From Aeromicrobium camelliae (GTDB lineage: Bacteria; Actinomycetota; Actinomycetes; Propionibacteriales; Nocardioidaceae), in the NCBI RefSeq assembly GCF_003850045.1, contig NZ_RQJX01000011.1, forward strand, positions 38,070-102,069: a DNA stretch of 64,000 bases, read 5' to 3'. Below are positions 1-8,250 of the stretch, piece after piece. The notes below the pieces were generated by a model that saw nothing but the letters and a program-made list of their open reading frames with translations, was not told the origin of the DNA and searched no databases. Each line of letters starts with the position of its first letter. Position 1 is the first letter of the stretch. Position numbers and translations under genes: made by a program.

Positions 1-386
1 AACGCAGCCACCCGCCCGACTCCTGGGAGCACCCACGCCACGCGTTCGGCCGTGCCCAGCGTGTACGCCTCAGGGTCGGTCACAGCGTTCGCATCACCGC
101 GCAGTCGAACGAGCCGCTCGGCACCGTCGCCGGACAGCTCCACGATGCGGTGCGTGACGCGGACGCCGGCCTCGTCGACGACGCTCACGACGTCGCCGAC
201 TTCGAGGTCCGCCGCCTCGACGGAGCGGGTCAGCAGCAGGTCGCCGGCGGCGATCTCCGGCGCCATGGAATCGGACTGCACGACCAACGGGCGGCTTCCG
301 GTCATCCAGAGTGCGACGACGGCCAGCAGGCACAGGCCCCCGAGAAGCGCTCCGGCGTTGAGGACGAGGAGGCGCAGCCGACTCAC
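1..386 (-). CDS. SipW-type signal peptidase I (partial, runs off left edge)
   Basis: The N-terminal ~128 residues of a membrane signal peptidase are present; the C-terminus lies beyond the window. One N-terminal membrane segment (about residues 8-28) precedes the catalytic serine in the motif SDSMAPEIAAGD (Ser40), and a THRIVE motif supplies His79. A His in place of the general-base Lys is the hallmark of the SipW/archaeal/ER-type S26B peptidases. The GTG start overlaps the stop of the upstream secreted protein (GTGA), so it is the last visible gene of a coupled operon and probably processes the neighbouring SipW-type precursors. Confidence 0.82.
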   Translation of the reverse strand, partial: MSRLRLLVLNAGALLGGLCLLAVVALWMTGSRPLVVQSDSMAPEIAAGDLLLTRSVEAADLEVGDVVSVVDEAGVRVTHRIVELSGDGAERLVRLRGDANAVTDPEAYTLGTAERVAWVLPGVGRVAA

Positions 387-973
387 GGGGCACCTCGCTG
401 GACGCCGTTGACCACGAACGACGCCGTCGCCGTCGCGCCCTGCAGCGAGGACGTGGCCGATCGGTCCAAGGTCACCGTGATGCAGAGGGTCTCACTCGCA
501 CCCGCGGCCAGCGGCCGTCGCGCGGGGACGACCGGGGTGGGCGCGCTGAAGGTGAGCGTGCCGCCCGTGCAGGTGCCGGTCCGATTGCCGTTCGTGGAGG
601 ACCCGGAGTTGGTGGCGGTGCCACCGGCGACGACACTCCACCGCAGCCCGGGTCCGAGCGCTCCGTTCGTGTGGGCGACGGCGGTGTAGTCCAGCGGGAC
701 GGTGCCCGCGTTCCCGACCGTGATGGCACGAGCGAAGCTCTCGCCCGGCACGAGGTCACCGACGGTGAACGCCGTGTCAGCGGTCGTGCCGCCAGGTCCG
801 GCCAGCTGTCCGTTGAGCGTGAGGTCGAGGCGCCCCGCAGCCAGCTGCCCGGTGGCCACCGTCGCCTGATCGGTCCAGTACGCCATGGTGCCGCTGACTC
901 CGAGCCCGAGAAGGAGGCCGAGGCTCAGCACGGCGCGCAGCAGGCCCGACCGGCGTGCTCGGTGCTTGCTCAT
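383..973 (-). CDS. Secreted protein with SipW-dependent-type signal peptide
   Basis: A 196-residue exported protein. Residues 1-30 form a basic then hydrophobic signal ending in SGTMAYWTD, the T-x-AYWT motif typical of SipW-processed (TasA/camelysin-like) precursors. The rest is a Thr/Ser/Gly-rich beta domain resembling other alternate-signal exported proteins, with a Cys pair around the mid-region. The ATG at 973 is preceded by GAAGGAGAG and overlaps the upstream stop (ATGA), which fixes the start. Adjacent SipW-type peptidases on both sides suggest it is their substrate. Whether it forms fibres like TasA cannot be judged from sequence. Confidence 0.8.
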   Translation of the reverse strand: MSKHRARRSGLLRAVLSLGLLLGLGVSGTMAYWTDQATVATGQLAAGRLDLTLNGQLAGPGGTTADTAFTVGDLVPGESFARAITVGNAGTVPLDYTAVAHTNGALGPGLRWSVVAGGTATNSGSSTNGNRTGTCTGGTLTFSAPTPVVPARRPLAAGASETLCITVTLDRSATSSLQGATATASFVVNGVQRGAP

Positions 974-1578
974 GCCACTCTCCTTCGCGACGCACGTCGC
1001 ACCGTTGTTCCGACCAACGTCACCACCAGGCCGATCAGGATCGCGGCGGGCCCGAGCATCGAGCCCGTCGCCGGAAGGCCGTCCGGCGCCTGAACCGCAC
1101 CGTCCTGCTGCCCGCTCATCCCCACCAGCAGCGGAAGATCGAGCGTCGAGCGCTGCGTGCTGTTGCCGGCTGTCGCCTCGAACGTCGCGCGCAGCGTCAC
1201 CGTGGCCGCGGCGCCCGCAGCGATGTCGGCGTCGGGCACGACAGCACGCGCGCCATCGGTCGGCAGTCGACGCCACTCCCCCGTGTCGACGCGGACGTCC
1301 AGCCGCACGTCCTCGTCGGCGAGCAGTGCATCCGGGTCTCCGGCGTCCTCCAGCGCGACCCAGACGGCGGATGCACTGGTGTCGCCGTCGTTGCGGACCG
1401 AAAGCACTGCGCTCCGGTCCTCACCCGGAACCCATCGGCGATCACCGTGGAAGAGTGCGTCCAACGGCACCGCGGCGGTGTACCGCTCTCCGGGCACCAG
1501 TCGCACCTCCGGCGCCGTCACGCCCGCAGCCGGCTGTGCGATCAGGACGAGCGCCGCGATCATCGCCAGCGACCTCAT
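970..1578 (-). CDS. LPXTG-anchored surface protein of the SipW locus
   Basis: A 202-residue protein with a signal peptide (about residues 1-19, cleavage near AAG), an acidic beta-rich ectodomain, and a C-terminal cell-wall sorting signal: LPATG at residues 168-172, a hydrophobic stretch, then a basic tail (RRASRRR). This predicts covalent anchoring by a sortase; no sortase is in the window. It overlaps the signal peptidase upstream and the secreted protein downstream by 4 bp each. It may be the wall anchor of a surface assembly whose other subunits are the SipW substrates; that role is inferred from context only. Confidence 0.8.
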   Translation of the reverse strand: MRSLAMIAALVLIAQPAAGVTAPEVRLVPGERYTAAVPLDALFHGDRRWVPGEDRSAVLSVRNDGDTSASAVWVALEDAGDPDALLADEDVRLDVRVDTGEWRRLPTDGARAVVPDADIAAGAAATVTLRATFEATAGNSTQRSTLDLPLLVGMSGQQDGAVQAPDGLPATGSMLGPAAILIGLVVTLVGTTVRRASRRRVA

Positions 1579-2132
1579 GTCGCCAGCTTTCGCCCACGGA
1601 GCCGGTCGCGTGCCGCGCCAGCCAGCATGACCGCGGCATACCCGAACAGCGCCGACGCGACGCCCGCGACGGCAAGCCCTCGCTGGGCCGGCTCGAGCCA
1701 CGTGTGGACGTAGCCGAGGTAGGGCACGGAGTACCACACCTCTCCGCGGATCTGGACCGGGCGGACGGGCAGCGGATCGGCTGCCGGGTTCGCGTCGCCC
1801 TGCGTGATGAACTCGCGTTCGCCGTCGAGTTGCTGGTGGACGGCCACGACCCGGTGCGTCGCGGTCTGCGGTTCGCCCGAGCGCAACTGGTAGGTCACCA
1901 CGTCTCCCACACCGAGGGTCGCCGGATCCACGTCTCGAGCGACCACGAGCGCGCCGACGCCGTAGGTCGGCGTCATGGAGCCGCTCAGCACCGCGTAAGG
2001 CGTGGCGCCAGCCAGCCGCGGCACGGCCACGGCGACCACGATCGCTGCTGTCACTGCGACGATGACGCCCCACGCAGCGGCGTGGCCGACCAAGCGGGCC
2101 GCGCTCCGGCGCCGGGGCCGGACGTGACGCAT
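1575..2132 (-). CDS. sipW: Signal peptidase I, SipW type
   Basis: A 185-residue membrane peptidase. A basic N-terminus and a membrane helix (about residues 15-38) precede LSGSMTPTYGVGA, whose Ser52 is the predicted nucleophile. THRVV contributes His93, replacing the Lys of classical Lep, as in SipW and Sec11. A second hydrophobic segment lies near residues 147-172. It sits 1 bp after the upstream secreted-protein gene and overlaps the LPXTG gene. Expected role: cleavage of the TLAYWT and TMAYWT precursors encoded beside it. The symbol is by family resemblance. Confidence 0.85.
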   Translation of the reverse strand: MRHVRPRRRSAARLVGHAAAWGVIVAVTAAIVVAVAVPRLAGATPYAVLSGSMTPTYGVGALVVARDVDPATLGVGDVVTYQLRSGEPQTATHRVVAVHQQLDGEREFITQGDANPAADPLPVRPVQIRGEVWYSVPYLGYVHTWLEPAQRGLAVAGVASALFGYAAVMLAGAARDRLRGRKLAT

Positions 2133-2133
2133 C

Positions 2134-2688
2134 TCAGGGGTTGGGGTCGGCCTGCGTGAGCGTCACCGTCAGCGAGTCCAGCGTCGCGGTGATGCCCTGC
2201 ATGTCGTTCGTGTTGACCGCCGTCGTGTCACCGAAGGGGATCGCGACCTCGAAGGTGGCCGACAACACTTGGCCGTCGTTCACGTCGGTGATGGTGGCGC
2301 CGTCGGCCAGCGCGGCGCCGTCGAGCGTGTAGCTCGCGTCGACGTCGGCCGTGAAGGTCGTTCCCGCCGGGGTGCTGGTGAACGTCAGCGTGTCCGGTGC
2401 GTCGACCGTCGCCGCCAGGTTGTCACCCTCGGCGCCGACCGTGAAACTGCAGGTGGCCGTCACGACGTCGCCGGGCACGAACGCCGTCACCGGGCTCCCG
2501 GCCGAGGCGGACCCGTCGGCGTACAGCCAGCCGCTGCAGTCATCGTTCGAGGTCAGCGTGAGGCTGCCCGCCGTGATCGATCCTCCGTCGACATCGGCCT
2601 CGGCAGTCCAGTAGGCCAGCGTGCCGGCGCCGCCGATGAGCAGCGCGCCCGCCGCGGCGGCCATGAGGCCTTTACCTGTCTTGTTCAT
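2134..2688 (-). CDS. Alternate-signal exported protein (SipW substrate)
   Basis: A 184-residue secreted protein and first gene of the locus. The N-terminus MNKTGKGLMAAAAG and the hydrophobic run to AGTLAYWTAEA match the alternate-type (SipW-dependent) signal peptide seen in actinobacterial RER_14450-like proteins. The mature part is acidic, Thr/Val/Asp-rich and probably all beta, with Cys residues in DDCSGW and TATCSFT that could form a disulfide. The ATG follows AAAGGGAC at good spacing. It shares signal architecture with the protein at 383-973 but is otherwise divergent. Confidence 0.8.
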   Translation of the reverse strand: MNKTGKGLMAAAAGALLIGGAGTLAYWTAEADVDGGSITAGSLTLTSNDDCSGWLYADGSASAGSPVTAFVPGDVVTATCSFTVGAEGDNLAATVDAPDTLTFTSTPAGTTFTADVDASYTLDGAALADGATITDVNDGQVLSATFEVAIPFGDTTAVNTNDMQGITATLDSLTVTLTQADPNP

Positions 2689-2701
2689 GTGTCCCTTTCC
2701 G

Positions 2702-2733
2702 TTCCATCCACGATGGAAAACCCAGGCATTGTA
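2702..2733 (-). promoter_or_regulatory. Promoter -10 and palindrome upstream of the SipW locus
   Basis: On the minus strand TACAAT (2728-2733) is a good -10 box; no clear -35 is seen at 16-18 bp. Between it and the ribosome-binding site lies a perfect palindrome, TTCCATC-CAC-GATGGAA (2702-2718), in the predicted leader, which could be a repressor site or a short hairpin. Purely sequence-based. Confidence 0.4.
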
Positions 2734-2934
2734 ACCTGAATCGAGAGAGGGCCCGAAGGGGTGAATTCAACCCGCAGACAGTTATTTCTCGCTGAAACCA
2801 AAGGAACAAAGGGGCGCGACAGTGCCGGACGGAGCGCCGACGACTTCACCCGCAAGTTCACCCTCGCAGCGCCTGAACACGCTGACCGGCGCACCCTCGC
2901 TCGCCCCGAGCGTGAAGAGCCAGCTGAACGACGA

Positions 2935-2964
2935 AGACCGTCCGACCCGAAGGCCGGACGGTCT
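2935..2964 (-). terminator. Hairpin downstream of tRNA-Leu
   Basis: Perfect 10-bp arms AGACCGTCCG / CGGACGGTCT around a 10-nt loop, 10 nt beyond the 3' end of tRNA-Leu. The following U-tract is poor, so it could be a terminator or a processing and stability hairpin. Confidence 0.6.
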
Positions 2965-2973
2965 CATGTGCTG

Positions 2974-3059
2974 TGTCCGAGGGGGGACTTGAACCCCCAT
3001 GCCCGTAACCGGGCACTAGCACCTCAAGCTAGCGCGTCTACCTATTCCGCCACCCGGAC
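2974..3059 (-). tRNA. tRNA-Leu (anticodon GAG)
   Basis: 86 nt. The acceptor stem GTCCGGG pairs with CTCGGAC (one G-T wobble). The anticodon stem CTAGC/GCTAG closes the loop TTGAGGT, giving anticodon GAG. The T-arm contains GGTTCAAGTCC, and the long variable arm (GTGCCCGGTTACGGGCAT) is the class II hallmark of Leu. No CCA is encoded. Confidence 0.96.
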
Positions 3060-3142
3060 AGTGGGCCCCGCGAGGAACCCTTGGTGCGATCCACCACTCT
3101 AGCAAACCGCTCCCAGGGCTCCACACGGGGTGGGGGTCGAAC

Positions 3143-5911
3143 TCAGCGGCGCGTGACCGTGACGTCGACGGGCACTGTCGTCGCAGGGAATTGACCGTCT
3201 CCGACATAACTCAGCGACAGGCGATGCGTGCCGGGTCCCAGCACCAGCGGCAGCACGGACGCGCGTGCCTCACCGTGGTGCAACCGCCCGATGCCCAGCG
3301 GAATCCAGCCTGCCCGCACGATGACCGTTCCCGACGCCTCGGGGTGGGCCGAGACGTCGATCTTCGGGCCTCGGGGCCAGCGCACCGGCTCCGCGGTGCC
3401 GCGCAGGTCGAGTTGCGGCTCGGCCTCCTCGGCGGCGATACCGATGATCGCCGGATTGTGGTCGCTGGCCCGGTACGGCGTCCGGTCGTACAGCTGGGTG
3501 ACGTTCTGGTTGTACCGGCTGTACTCGCGGGCGATGGACTCCTCGGCGTTGATCGCCCAGATGTCCGAACCTGTCACCTGCTCGAAGGCCGACGGGGAGG
3601 CGAAGACGTGATCGAGCGAACCCATCTGACCGTCGAACTGGTAGGTGGGTGCGTCGGTGAACTGCGCCGGCACGTTCACGTACCCAGCCTCCGCGAAGAC
3701 CTGGACAGGGTCCTCCTGGCTGTAGGCGTTGAAGTCTCCGGTGAGGAACACCCGGTCGGTGTCCGCGCGGTCCTGCTCGGACTGGGCGAACGCCACGAGC
3801 GCCGCGGCCTGGCGGACTCGCGAGGCGTTCGACGCCCCCTGGCCGTCGCCCTGGTCGGCGTCCTCACCCTCACCGGAGCCCTTGGACTTGAAGTGGTTGA
3901 CGATGACCAGGAAGTCGTCCTGCTCGCCGCTGCCCACGGGCCGGAACTCCTGCGACAACGGATCGCGCGCGTTGTCGAACGCCGGATCGTCGAGGATGAC
4001 CGACTCCCCCACCGGTGCCACCGCGTCGGGGCGGTAGATGAACGCCGTGCGGATGACGTCCTCCGCCTCGGGGACCGCCGCCGGGGAGGCGACCGCCGCC
4101 CACTCCTCGCGTCCGGCGTGCTCGTTCAGCGCGGCGACCAGCGCCCGCAAGGCGGTGTCCCGGTCGATGCCGAAGGCGGCCGAATTCTCGATCTCCTCCA
4201 ACGAGACCACGTCAGCTCCGAGCTGCGAGATGGCCGCGACGATCTTGTCCTGCTGCCGCTGCAGGTTCTCGGCGTCAGCGGCGCCACGCGGCCCCTCGTT
4301 GCTGCAGCGATTGACGGTGATCGGATCACCCGCCCGATCCGTGTAGTACGTGCACGAGCCGAGGCCGTTCGCCTCGTAGTCCTCACCGACCGTGGTGAAG
4401 TAGTTGAGCACGTTGAAGGTGGCGAGGCGGACGTCTCCGCCGACGTCCGCCGGGCGCTCGGGACGCGTGTCGTCCTCGATCCGCAGCGGCTCAGCGTCCC
4501 CGGCCTGCACGTGTGCGGTCGGCTGGAGCTTCCACGTGTCGTTGCGGAAATCGAGGATCATCGGCTCCTCGATCTGCACGGCCGCACCGACGCGCACCTC
4601 GTTCTCGGGCGTCAGCCACGGCACGGGGATCTCACGGTTCGCCCCGTTGAGGAAGTTGATGGTGGCAGCGTCGTCGACCGTCACCGCTCGACTGGCGTTC
4701 TCGGCCACGACGGCGTCGTACTCCGGCGTGCGCGGTCGAGCGACATCCGTCGGCTGGCGCAGCGGTTCCTCCCCGGCCGCAAGACCGATCTCGCCGTACT
4801 GGTGCGTGGTGTAGTTGTTGGTGACCGTGAAGTCGTTCGCCGGGGCCAGCAGCATGCCTTCGAGTGACTCGCGTTCAGCCTCACTGAGCGGGAACTCGAC
4901 GACGGCCGGCTTGACCGCCGCGACCGGTTCGTCGAGGACCGTCCAGGCGCCCGCATCCGGGACGATCTGGGTGAGGCCGTAGTACTCCCCCACCCGCCCG
5001 GTCAGCTCGAGGTGATCACCCTCGTGGACGGACCGGGCGAGTTCGGCGGAGTACACGAACACGCCTTGAGACGCCTCGTGGACCTCCAGGTCCACATCGC
5101 CGCCGCTTCCGGGCGTCTGCAGGTAGATCCCGTTGAAGCCACCGGTCGGGTAGGCCGCGGTCACGACACCGCGCGTGGTCACTCGGTGGTTCAGCAGGGG
5201 GCTCTCGTCGCCTGTCCCCTGAATGTCCGCGATGTCGACGACCTCGGGCTCCTCCGGTTCCGGCGTCTCCCCGCCGTCGCACGCCACGCCGCACGCTTCT
5301 GGCGTGGGTGACGCCGCGGTGAAGTCGGCACGGTTGTCGTCGGTGTCGGTGAGGGCGTCGTCGCGCGTCAGCGCCGTGGTCCTCGAGTAGCCCGCGGCCT
5401 GTCCCGCGCCCTCGTACGTGCTCGATGACCCGTACCCGAGGAGATCGACGAGTTGCGGGTGCGACAGCACGCCGTCCCGGTCGCCGGACAGCGGCTGCGT
5501 GGTGCGCGCCAGCGCGAGTGTTCCGCCGGCGCTCCCGGAGAACGCGATGCCGCTCGTGACGTCGGGTTCGGGCAGCGAGGCGCCCGCGGTGCCGTTGCTG
5601 TTGCCTCCGACGAGCAGGCGGCCGCCAGCAGGGATGGTGTGATCACCGAGCGGGATCACCCCGCTGAAGGCGTTGGAGCTGGTCGCGGAGCGATACTGCA
5701 CCGACCACCCGGCGACGCTGATGGCCTCGTCGGTGGGGTTGGCGATCTCCACGAACTTGTGCGAGAACGCGGCGCCCGCACTCCCGCCGTTCAGATAGGC
5801 CTCGGCGATGACGAGGTCATCACCCTCGGGGGCCGCCCCGGCGGCCGTCGGCGCGACGAGAAGGCCGGCCCCGAGCGCGAGCGCGCCGGCGATGCGGGTC
5901 AGGGTCTTCAT
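3143..5911 (-). CDS. ExeM/NucH-family secreted endonuclease with lamin-tail domain
   Basis: A 922-residue secreted nuclease. Domains in order: signal peptide (1-27, ending AAGAA); lamin-tail domain (about 30-190); OB-fold-like region typical of ExeM/NucH (about 230-480); endonuclease/exonuclease/phosphatase domain (about 495-830) with catalytic motifs TFNVLN, LEEIEN, GDFNAY, LDHVF and SDHNP; and a C-terminal Ig-like domain (about 845-922). It should degrade extracellular DNA. The next gene upstream, a secreted 5'-nucleotidase 13 bp away, carries a related C-terminal tail, suggesting the two act together at the cell surface. No LPXTG or membrane anchor is visible. Confidence 0.93.
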   Translation of the reverse strand: MKTLTRIAGALALGAGLLVAPTAAGAAPEGDDLVIAEAYLNGGSAGAAFSHKFVEIANPTDEAISVAGWSVQYRSATSSNAFSGVIPLGDHTIPAGGRLLVGGNSNGTAGASLPEPDVTSGIAFSGSAGGTLALARTTQPLSGDRDGVLSHPQLVDLLGYGSSSTYEGAGQAAGYSRTTALTRDDALTDTDDNRADFTAASPTPEACGVACDGGETPEPEEPEVVDIADIQGTGDESPLLNHRVTTRGVVTAAYPTGGFNGIYLQTPGSGGDVDLEVHEASQGVFVYSAELARSVHEGDHLELTGRVGEYYGLTQIVPDAGAWTVLDEPVAAVKPAVVEFPLSEAERESLEGMLLAPANDFTVTNNYTTHQYGEIGLAAGEEPLRQPTDVARPRTPEYDAVVAENASRAVTVDDAATINFLNGANREIPVPWLTPENEVRVGAAVQIEEPMILDFRNDTWKLQPTAHVQAGDAEPLRIEDDTRPERPADVGGDVRLATFNVLNYFTTVGEDYEANGLGSCTYYTDRAGDPITVNRCSNEGPRGAADAENLQRQQDKIVAAISQLGADVVSLEEIENSAAFGIDRDTALRALVAALNEHAGREEWAAVASPAAVPEAEDVIRTAFIYRPDAVAPVGESVILDDPAFDNARDPLSQEFRPVGSGEQDDFLVIVNHFKSKGSGEGEDADQGDGQGASNASRVRQAAALVAFAQSEQDRADTDRVFLTGDFNAYSQEDPVQVFAEAGYVNVPAQFTDAPTYQFDGQMGSLDHVFASPSAFEQVTGSDIWAINAEESIAREYSRYNQNVTQLYDRTPYRASDHNPAIIGIAAEEAEPQLDLRGTAEPVRWPRGPKIDVSAHPEASGTVIVRAGWIPLGIGRLHHGEARASVLPLVLGPGTHRLSLSYVGDGQFPATTVPVDVTVTRR

Positions 5912-5924
5912 TCCAGGTCCCCGC

Positions 5925-8147
5925 TTATCGCTTGATCTCGACGGTGACCGGCACGGAGCTGCGCTCGTACCGACGGTCGCCCCAGTGGGTCACCGTCAGT
6001 TCGTGCGTGCCCGGGCGGAGAACGAAGGGAAGGGTCAGGGCGGTGGCGCGACCGTTCTTGAGGTAACCGGCGCCGACCGGCAGACCGTTCTTCGAGATCG
6101 TGATGACACCCCGCGCGTCGCGTGCCGCCGTCACCTGAATGCGAACCGGAGCCGGGTACTGCGACGGCTTGGCCGTCGCCTGGAGTCCGGCGACCGGCTG
6201 CTCCGGTTCTGTCACGGTGACGCTGGGTGTGGCGACCGTCGTCCCTGTCGGCTGCGCGGTGGCACGGAATCGCACCTCGCCGGAAAGGCCGGCAGGAAGC
6301 GTGGCCTCCACTCGGGCGGCTCCGCCGCTCACCGGGAAGGAGCCGAGCTCGACCGGGTCGCCGCCTTCTGCCACCGCCTCGACCGTGACGTCGGTGTTGG
6401 CAGGGCTGCCCAGCGAGGTGAGGTCGAGCCGCGGCAGCGTGAACGACACCGTGTCGCCGGCCGCGTACTCGGGCTGCAGCCCCTGCACCTCGACCGAACG
6501 GCGGGCGAAGTCGGGGCTGATCGGCTGGTTGTTCTCGAGGTAGTCGATCCACGCTTCGTAGTCGACGAGACCAGTGTCGGTGTTCGTACCCTCGGCGAAG
6601 GCGTGGAAGTTGTCGCCACCCTGCGCGAGGAAGGAGAACGTCGCGACGCGGTAGGTGCGCTGCGGGTCGAGCGGTTCGCCGTCGATCCACACCCCGGTGA
6701 TCCGGTCCCCCTCGGGACGGGTCGAGTCGAACGTGTACGACACGTTGTCCGAGACGCCGAGCTGGAGGTAGGCGCGGCTGGGCACGTTGCCCGCGGCGTC
6801 GCGCTGCCACTGCTGTTCGAAGATGCGCTTCAGCGTGTCGCCGGTGACCGCGACGGAGCTGACGTTGTTGACGAACGGGAGGACGGCGTTCGCCTCCGCG
6901 TAGGTGATCTCACCGGGCTGTTCCTGCCCCGTCGGCGCGTAGAGCAGGTCGGCGCGCAGGCCACCGGGGTTGACGAGGCCGAGATCGGCGCCGGCCTGGG
7001 TCTGCGCCACGCGCGACAGCAGGGCATCGGCCACCACTCCGCCGAGAGTCGACTCGGCGCCACGGTCCTCGGTCGTCCCGTTGAACGCGCGGGTGATGTC
7101 CGCGGTCTGGGTGCCCTTGACCTCGCGCCCGATGATGTCGGCGTGCTCGAGCGCCGCCTGAACGATCGCTTGCACCTCGCCCACGCGGGGGAACTGGTCG
7201 ACGAGGGTGGCGTCGTCGGTCGTGGTCCGCGGGACGTTCCGCGCCGTGGAGGCCGTCACGTCACCGGTCGCCTCGTCGACGGTCAACGTGACCTCGCCGA
7301 TGTTCGCGCCGTAACTGCCGGTCTGGACGATGGGCCGCGTCTCGCCCGGAGAGCCGGGGACCGGTGCGTCCCACGCGTACTCCTGATGCGTGTGGCCGGT
7401 GAAGATCGCGTCGACCTCCGGCGAGATGCCCTCGGCGATCTCCCGGAAGGCCGGGCTGCTGGCCACGGCCTCCTCGTAGGTGGCTCCGCCGTCGGGAGCG
7501 CCTTCGTGGATCTGTGCCACGATGACGTCGGGTGGTGCTGGCAGGGCCTGCAGTTCTTCAACGGTCTCGTTGACCGCGGCGGTCGGGTCCGCGAAGGTCA
7601 GTCCTTCGACGCCTCCGGGACTCACCAGGGACGGAGTCTCCTCGGTCACGGCACCGACGACCGCGACCTCCATGCCGGCGGCCTCGACGATCTCGTAGGC
7701 CGGCAGGATCGGTTCGCCGTCGGGACCGAGCACGTTGGCGGCGAGGTACGGGAAGTCGGCTGCGTCGCCGACACGCGTGACCAGATCCTCGGCGCCCCGG
7801 TCGAACTCGTGATTGCCGACGGCGCTCGCGTCGAGTTCGAGCGCGTTGAGCACGTCGAGCGTCGGGATGTCGTCGGCGACGGCGGACGCGAACAGCGAGG
7901 CGCCGATGTTGTCGCCGTTGGAGAGGACGACGGTGCTCTCCTCACCGCCTTCGGCACGCAACTGCTCGATCGTCCCTGCGACCTTGACGGTGTTCGCGTC
8001 GATCCGGCCGTGGAAGTCGTTGACGCTCAGCAGCGTCAGTGTCACATCCTGCGCGTGTGCCGGTGCCGCGGCCAGGGCCGTGAGCGATCCGGTGGCGAGG
8101 AGCGAGCCCAGCGAGGCCGTGAGGACACGGCGCGGCACAGCAACCAT
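5925..8147 (-). CDS. Secreted 5'-nucleotidase/metallophosphatase with Ig-like tail
   Basis: A 740-residue UshA-like enzyme. A signal peptide (about 1-32) is followed by a calcineurin-like metallophosphatase domain with SVNDFHGR, LSNGDNIG, GNHEFDRG and FTGHTHQEY metal ligands. The 5'-nucleotidase C-terminal domain (about 335-510, with LVNPGGLRADL) provides the substrate pocket. The last ~80 residues form an Ig-like domain related to that of the neighbouring nuclease (both contain the pattern LPxVLxPGTHxLxxxxxGD). It should hydrolyse extracellular NMPs to nucleosides plus phosphate. The start at 8147 follows GGGGAA at good spacing. Confidence 0.93.
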   Translation of the reverse strand: MVAVPRRVLTASLGSLLATGSLTALAAAPAHAQDVTLTLLSVNDFHGRIDANTVKVAGTIEQLRAEGGEESTVVLSNGDNIGASLFASAVADDIPTLDVLNALELDASAVGNHEFDRGAEDLVTRVGDAADFPYLAANVLGPDGEPILPAYEIVEAAGMEVAVVGAVTEETPSLVSPGGVEGLTFADPTAAVNETVEELQALPAPPDVIVAQIHEGAPDGGATYEEAVASSPAFREIAEGISPEVDAIFTGHTHQEYAWDAPVPGSPGETRPIVQTGSYGANIGEVTLTVDEATGDVTASTARNVPRTTTDDATLVDQFPRVGEVQAIVQAALEHADIIGREVKGTQTADITRAFNGTTEDRGAESTLGGVVADALLSRVAQTQAGADLGLVNPGGLRADLLYAPTGQEQPGEITYAEANAVLPFVNNVSSVAVTGDTLKRIFEQQWQRDAAGNVPSRAYLQLGVSDNVSYTFDSTRPEGDRITGVWIDGEPLDPQRTYRVATFSFLAQGGDNFHAFAEGTNTDTGLVDYEAWIDYLENNQPISPDFARRSVEVQGLQPEYAAGDTVSFTLPRLDLTSLGSPANTDVTVEAVAEGGDPVELGSFPVSGGAARVEATLPAGLSGEVRFRATAQPTGTTVATPSVTVTEPEQPVAGLQATAKPSQYPAPVRIQVTAARDARGVITISKNGLPVGAGYLKNGRATALTLPFVLRPGTHELTVTHWGDRRYERSSVPVTVEIKR

Positions 8148-8250
8148 CGATGCATTCCCCCGATATGTGTGGTGTAGCGGTCTTCCGCCCTGACACCATC
8201 ACCTGAGGGTGAACGCGCTGTCAACGGTGGGCGAACCCCACCGCACCAGA

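Noticed and set aside
3191..4867. Long open frame (558 codons) on the plus strand
   Set aside because: It is antisense to the ExeM-like nuclease, whose domains and motifs are unambiguous. Long antisense frames are expected at this GC content.
5808..8177. 789-codon plus-strand open frame
   Set aside because: Lies opposite the 5'-nucleotidase and has no recognisable domains; compositional shadow.
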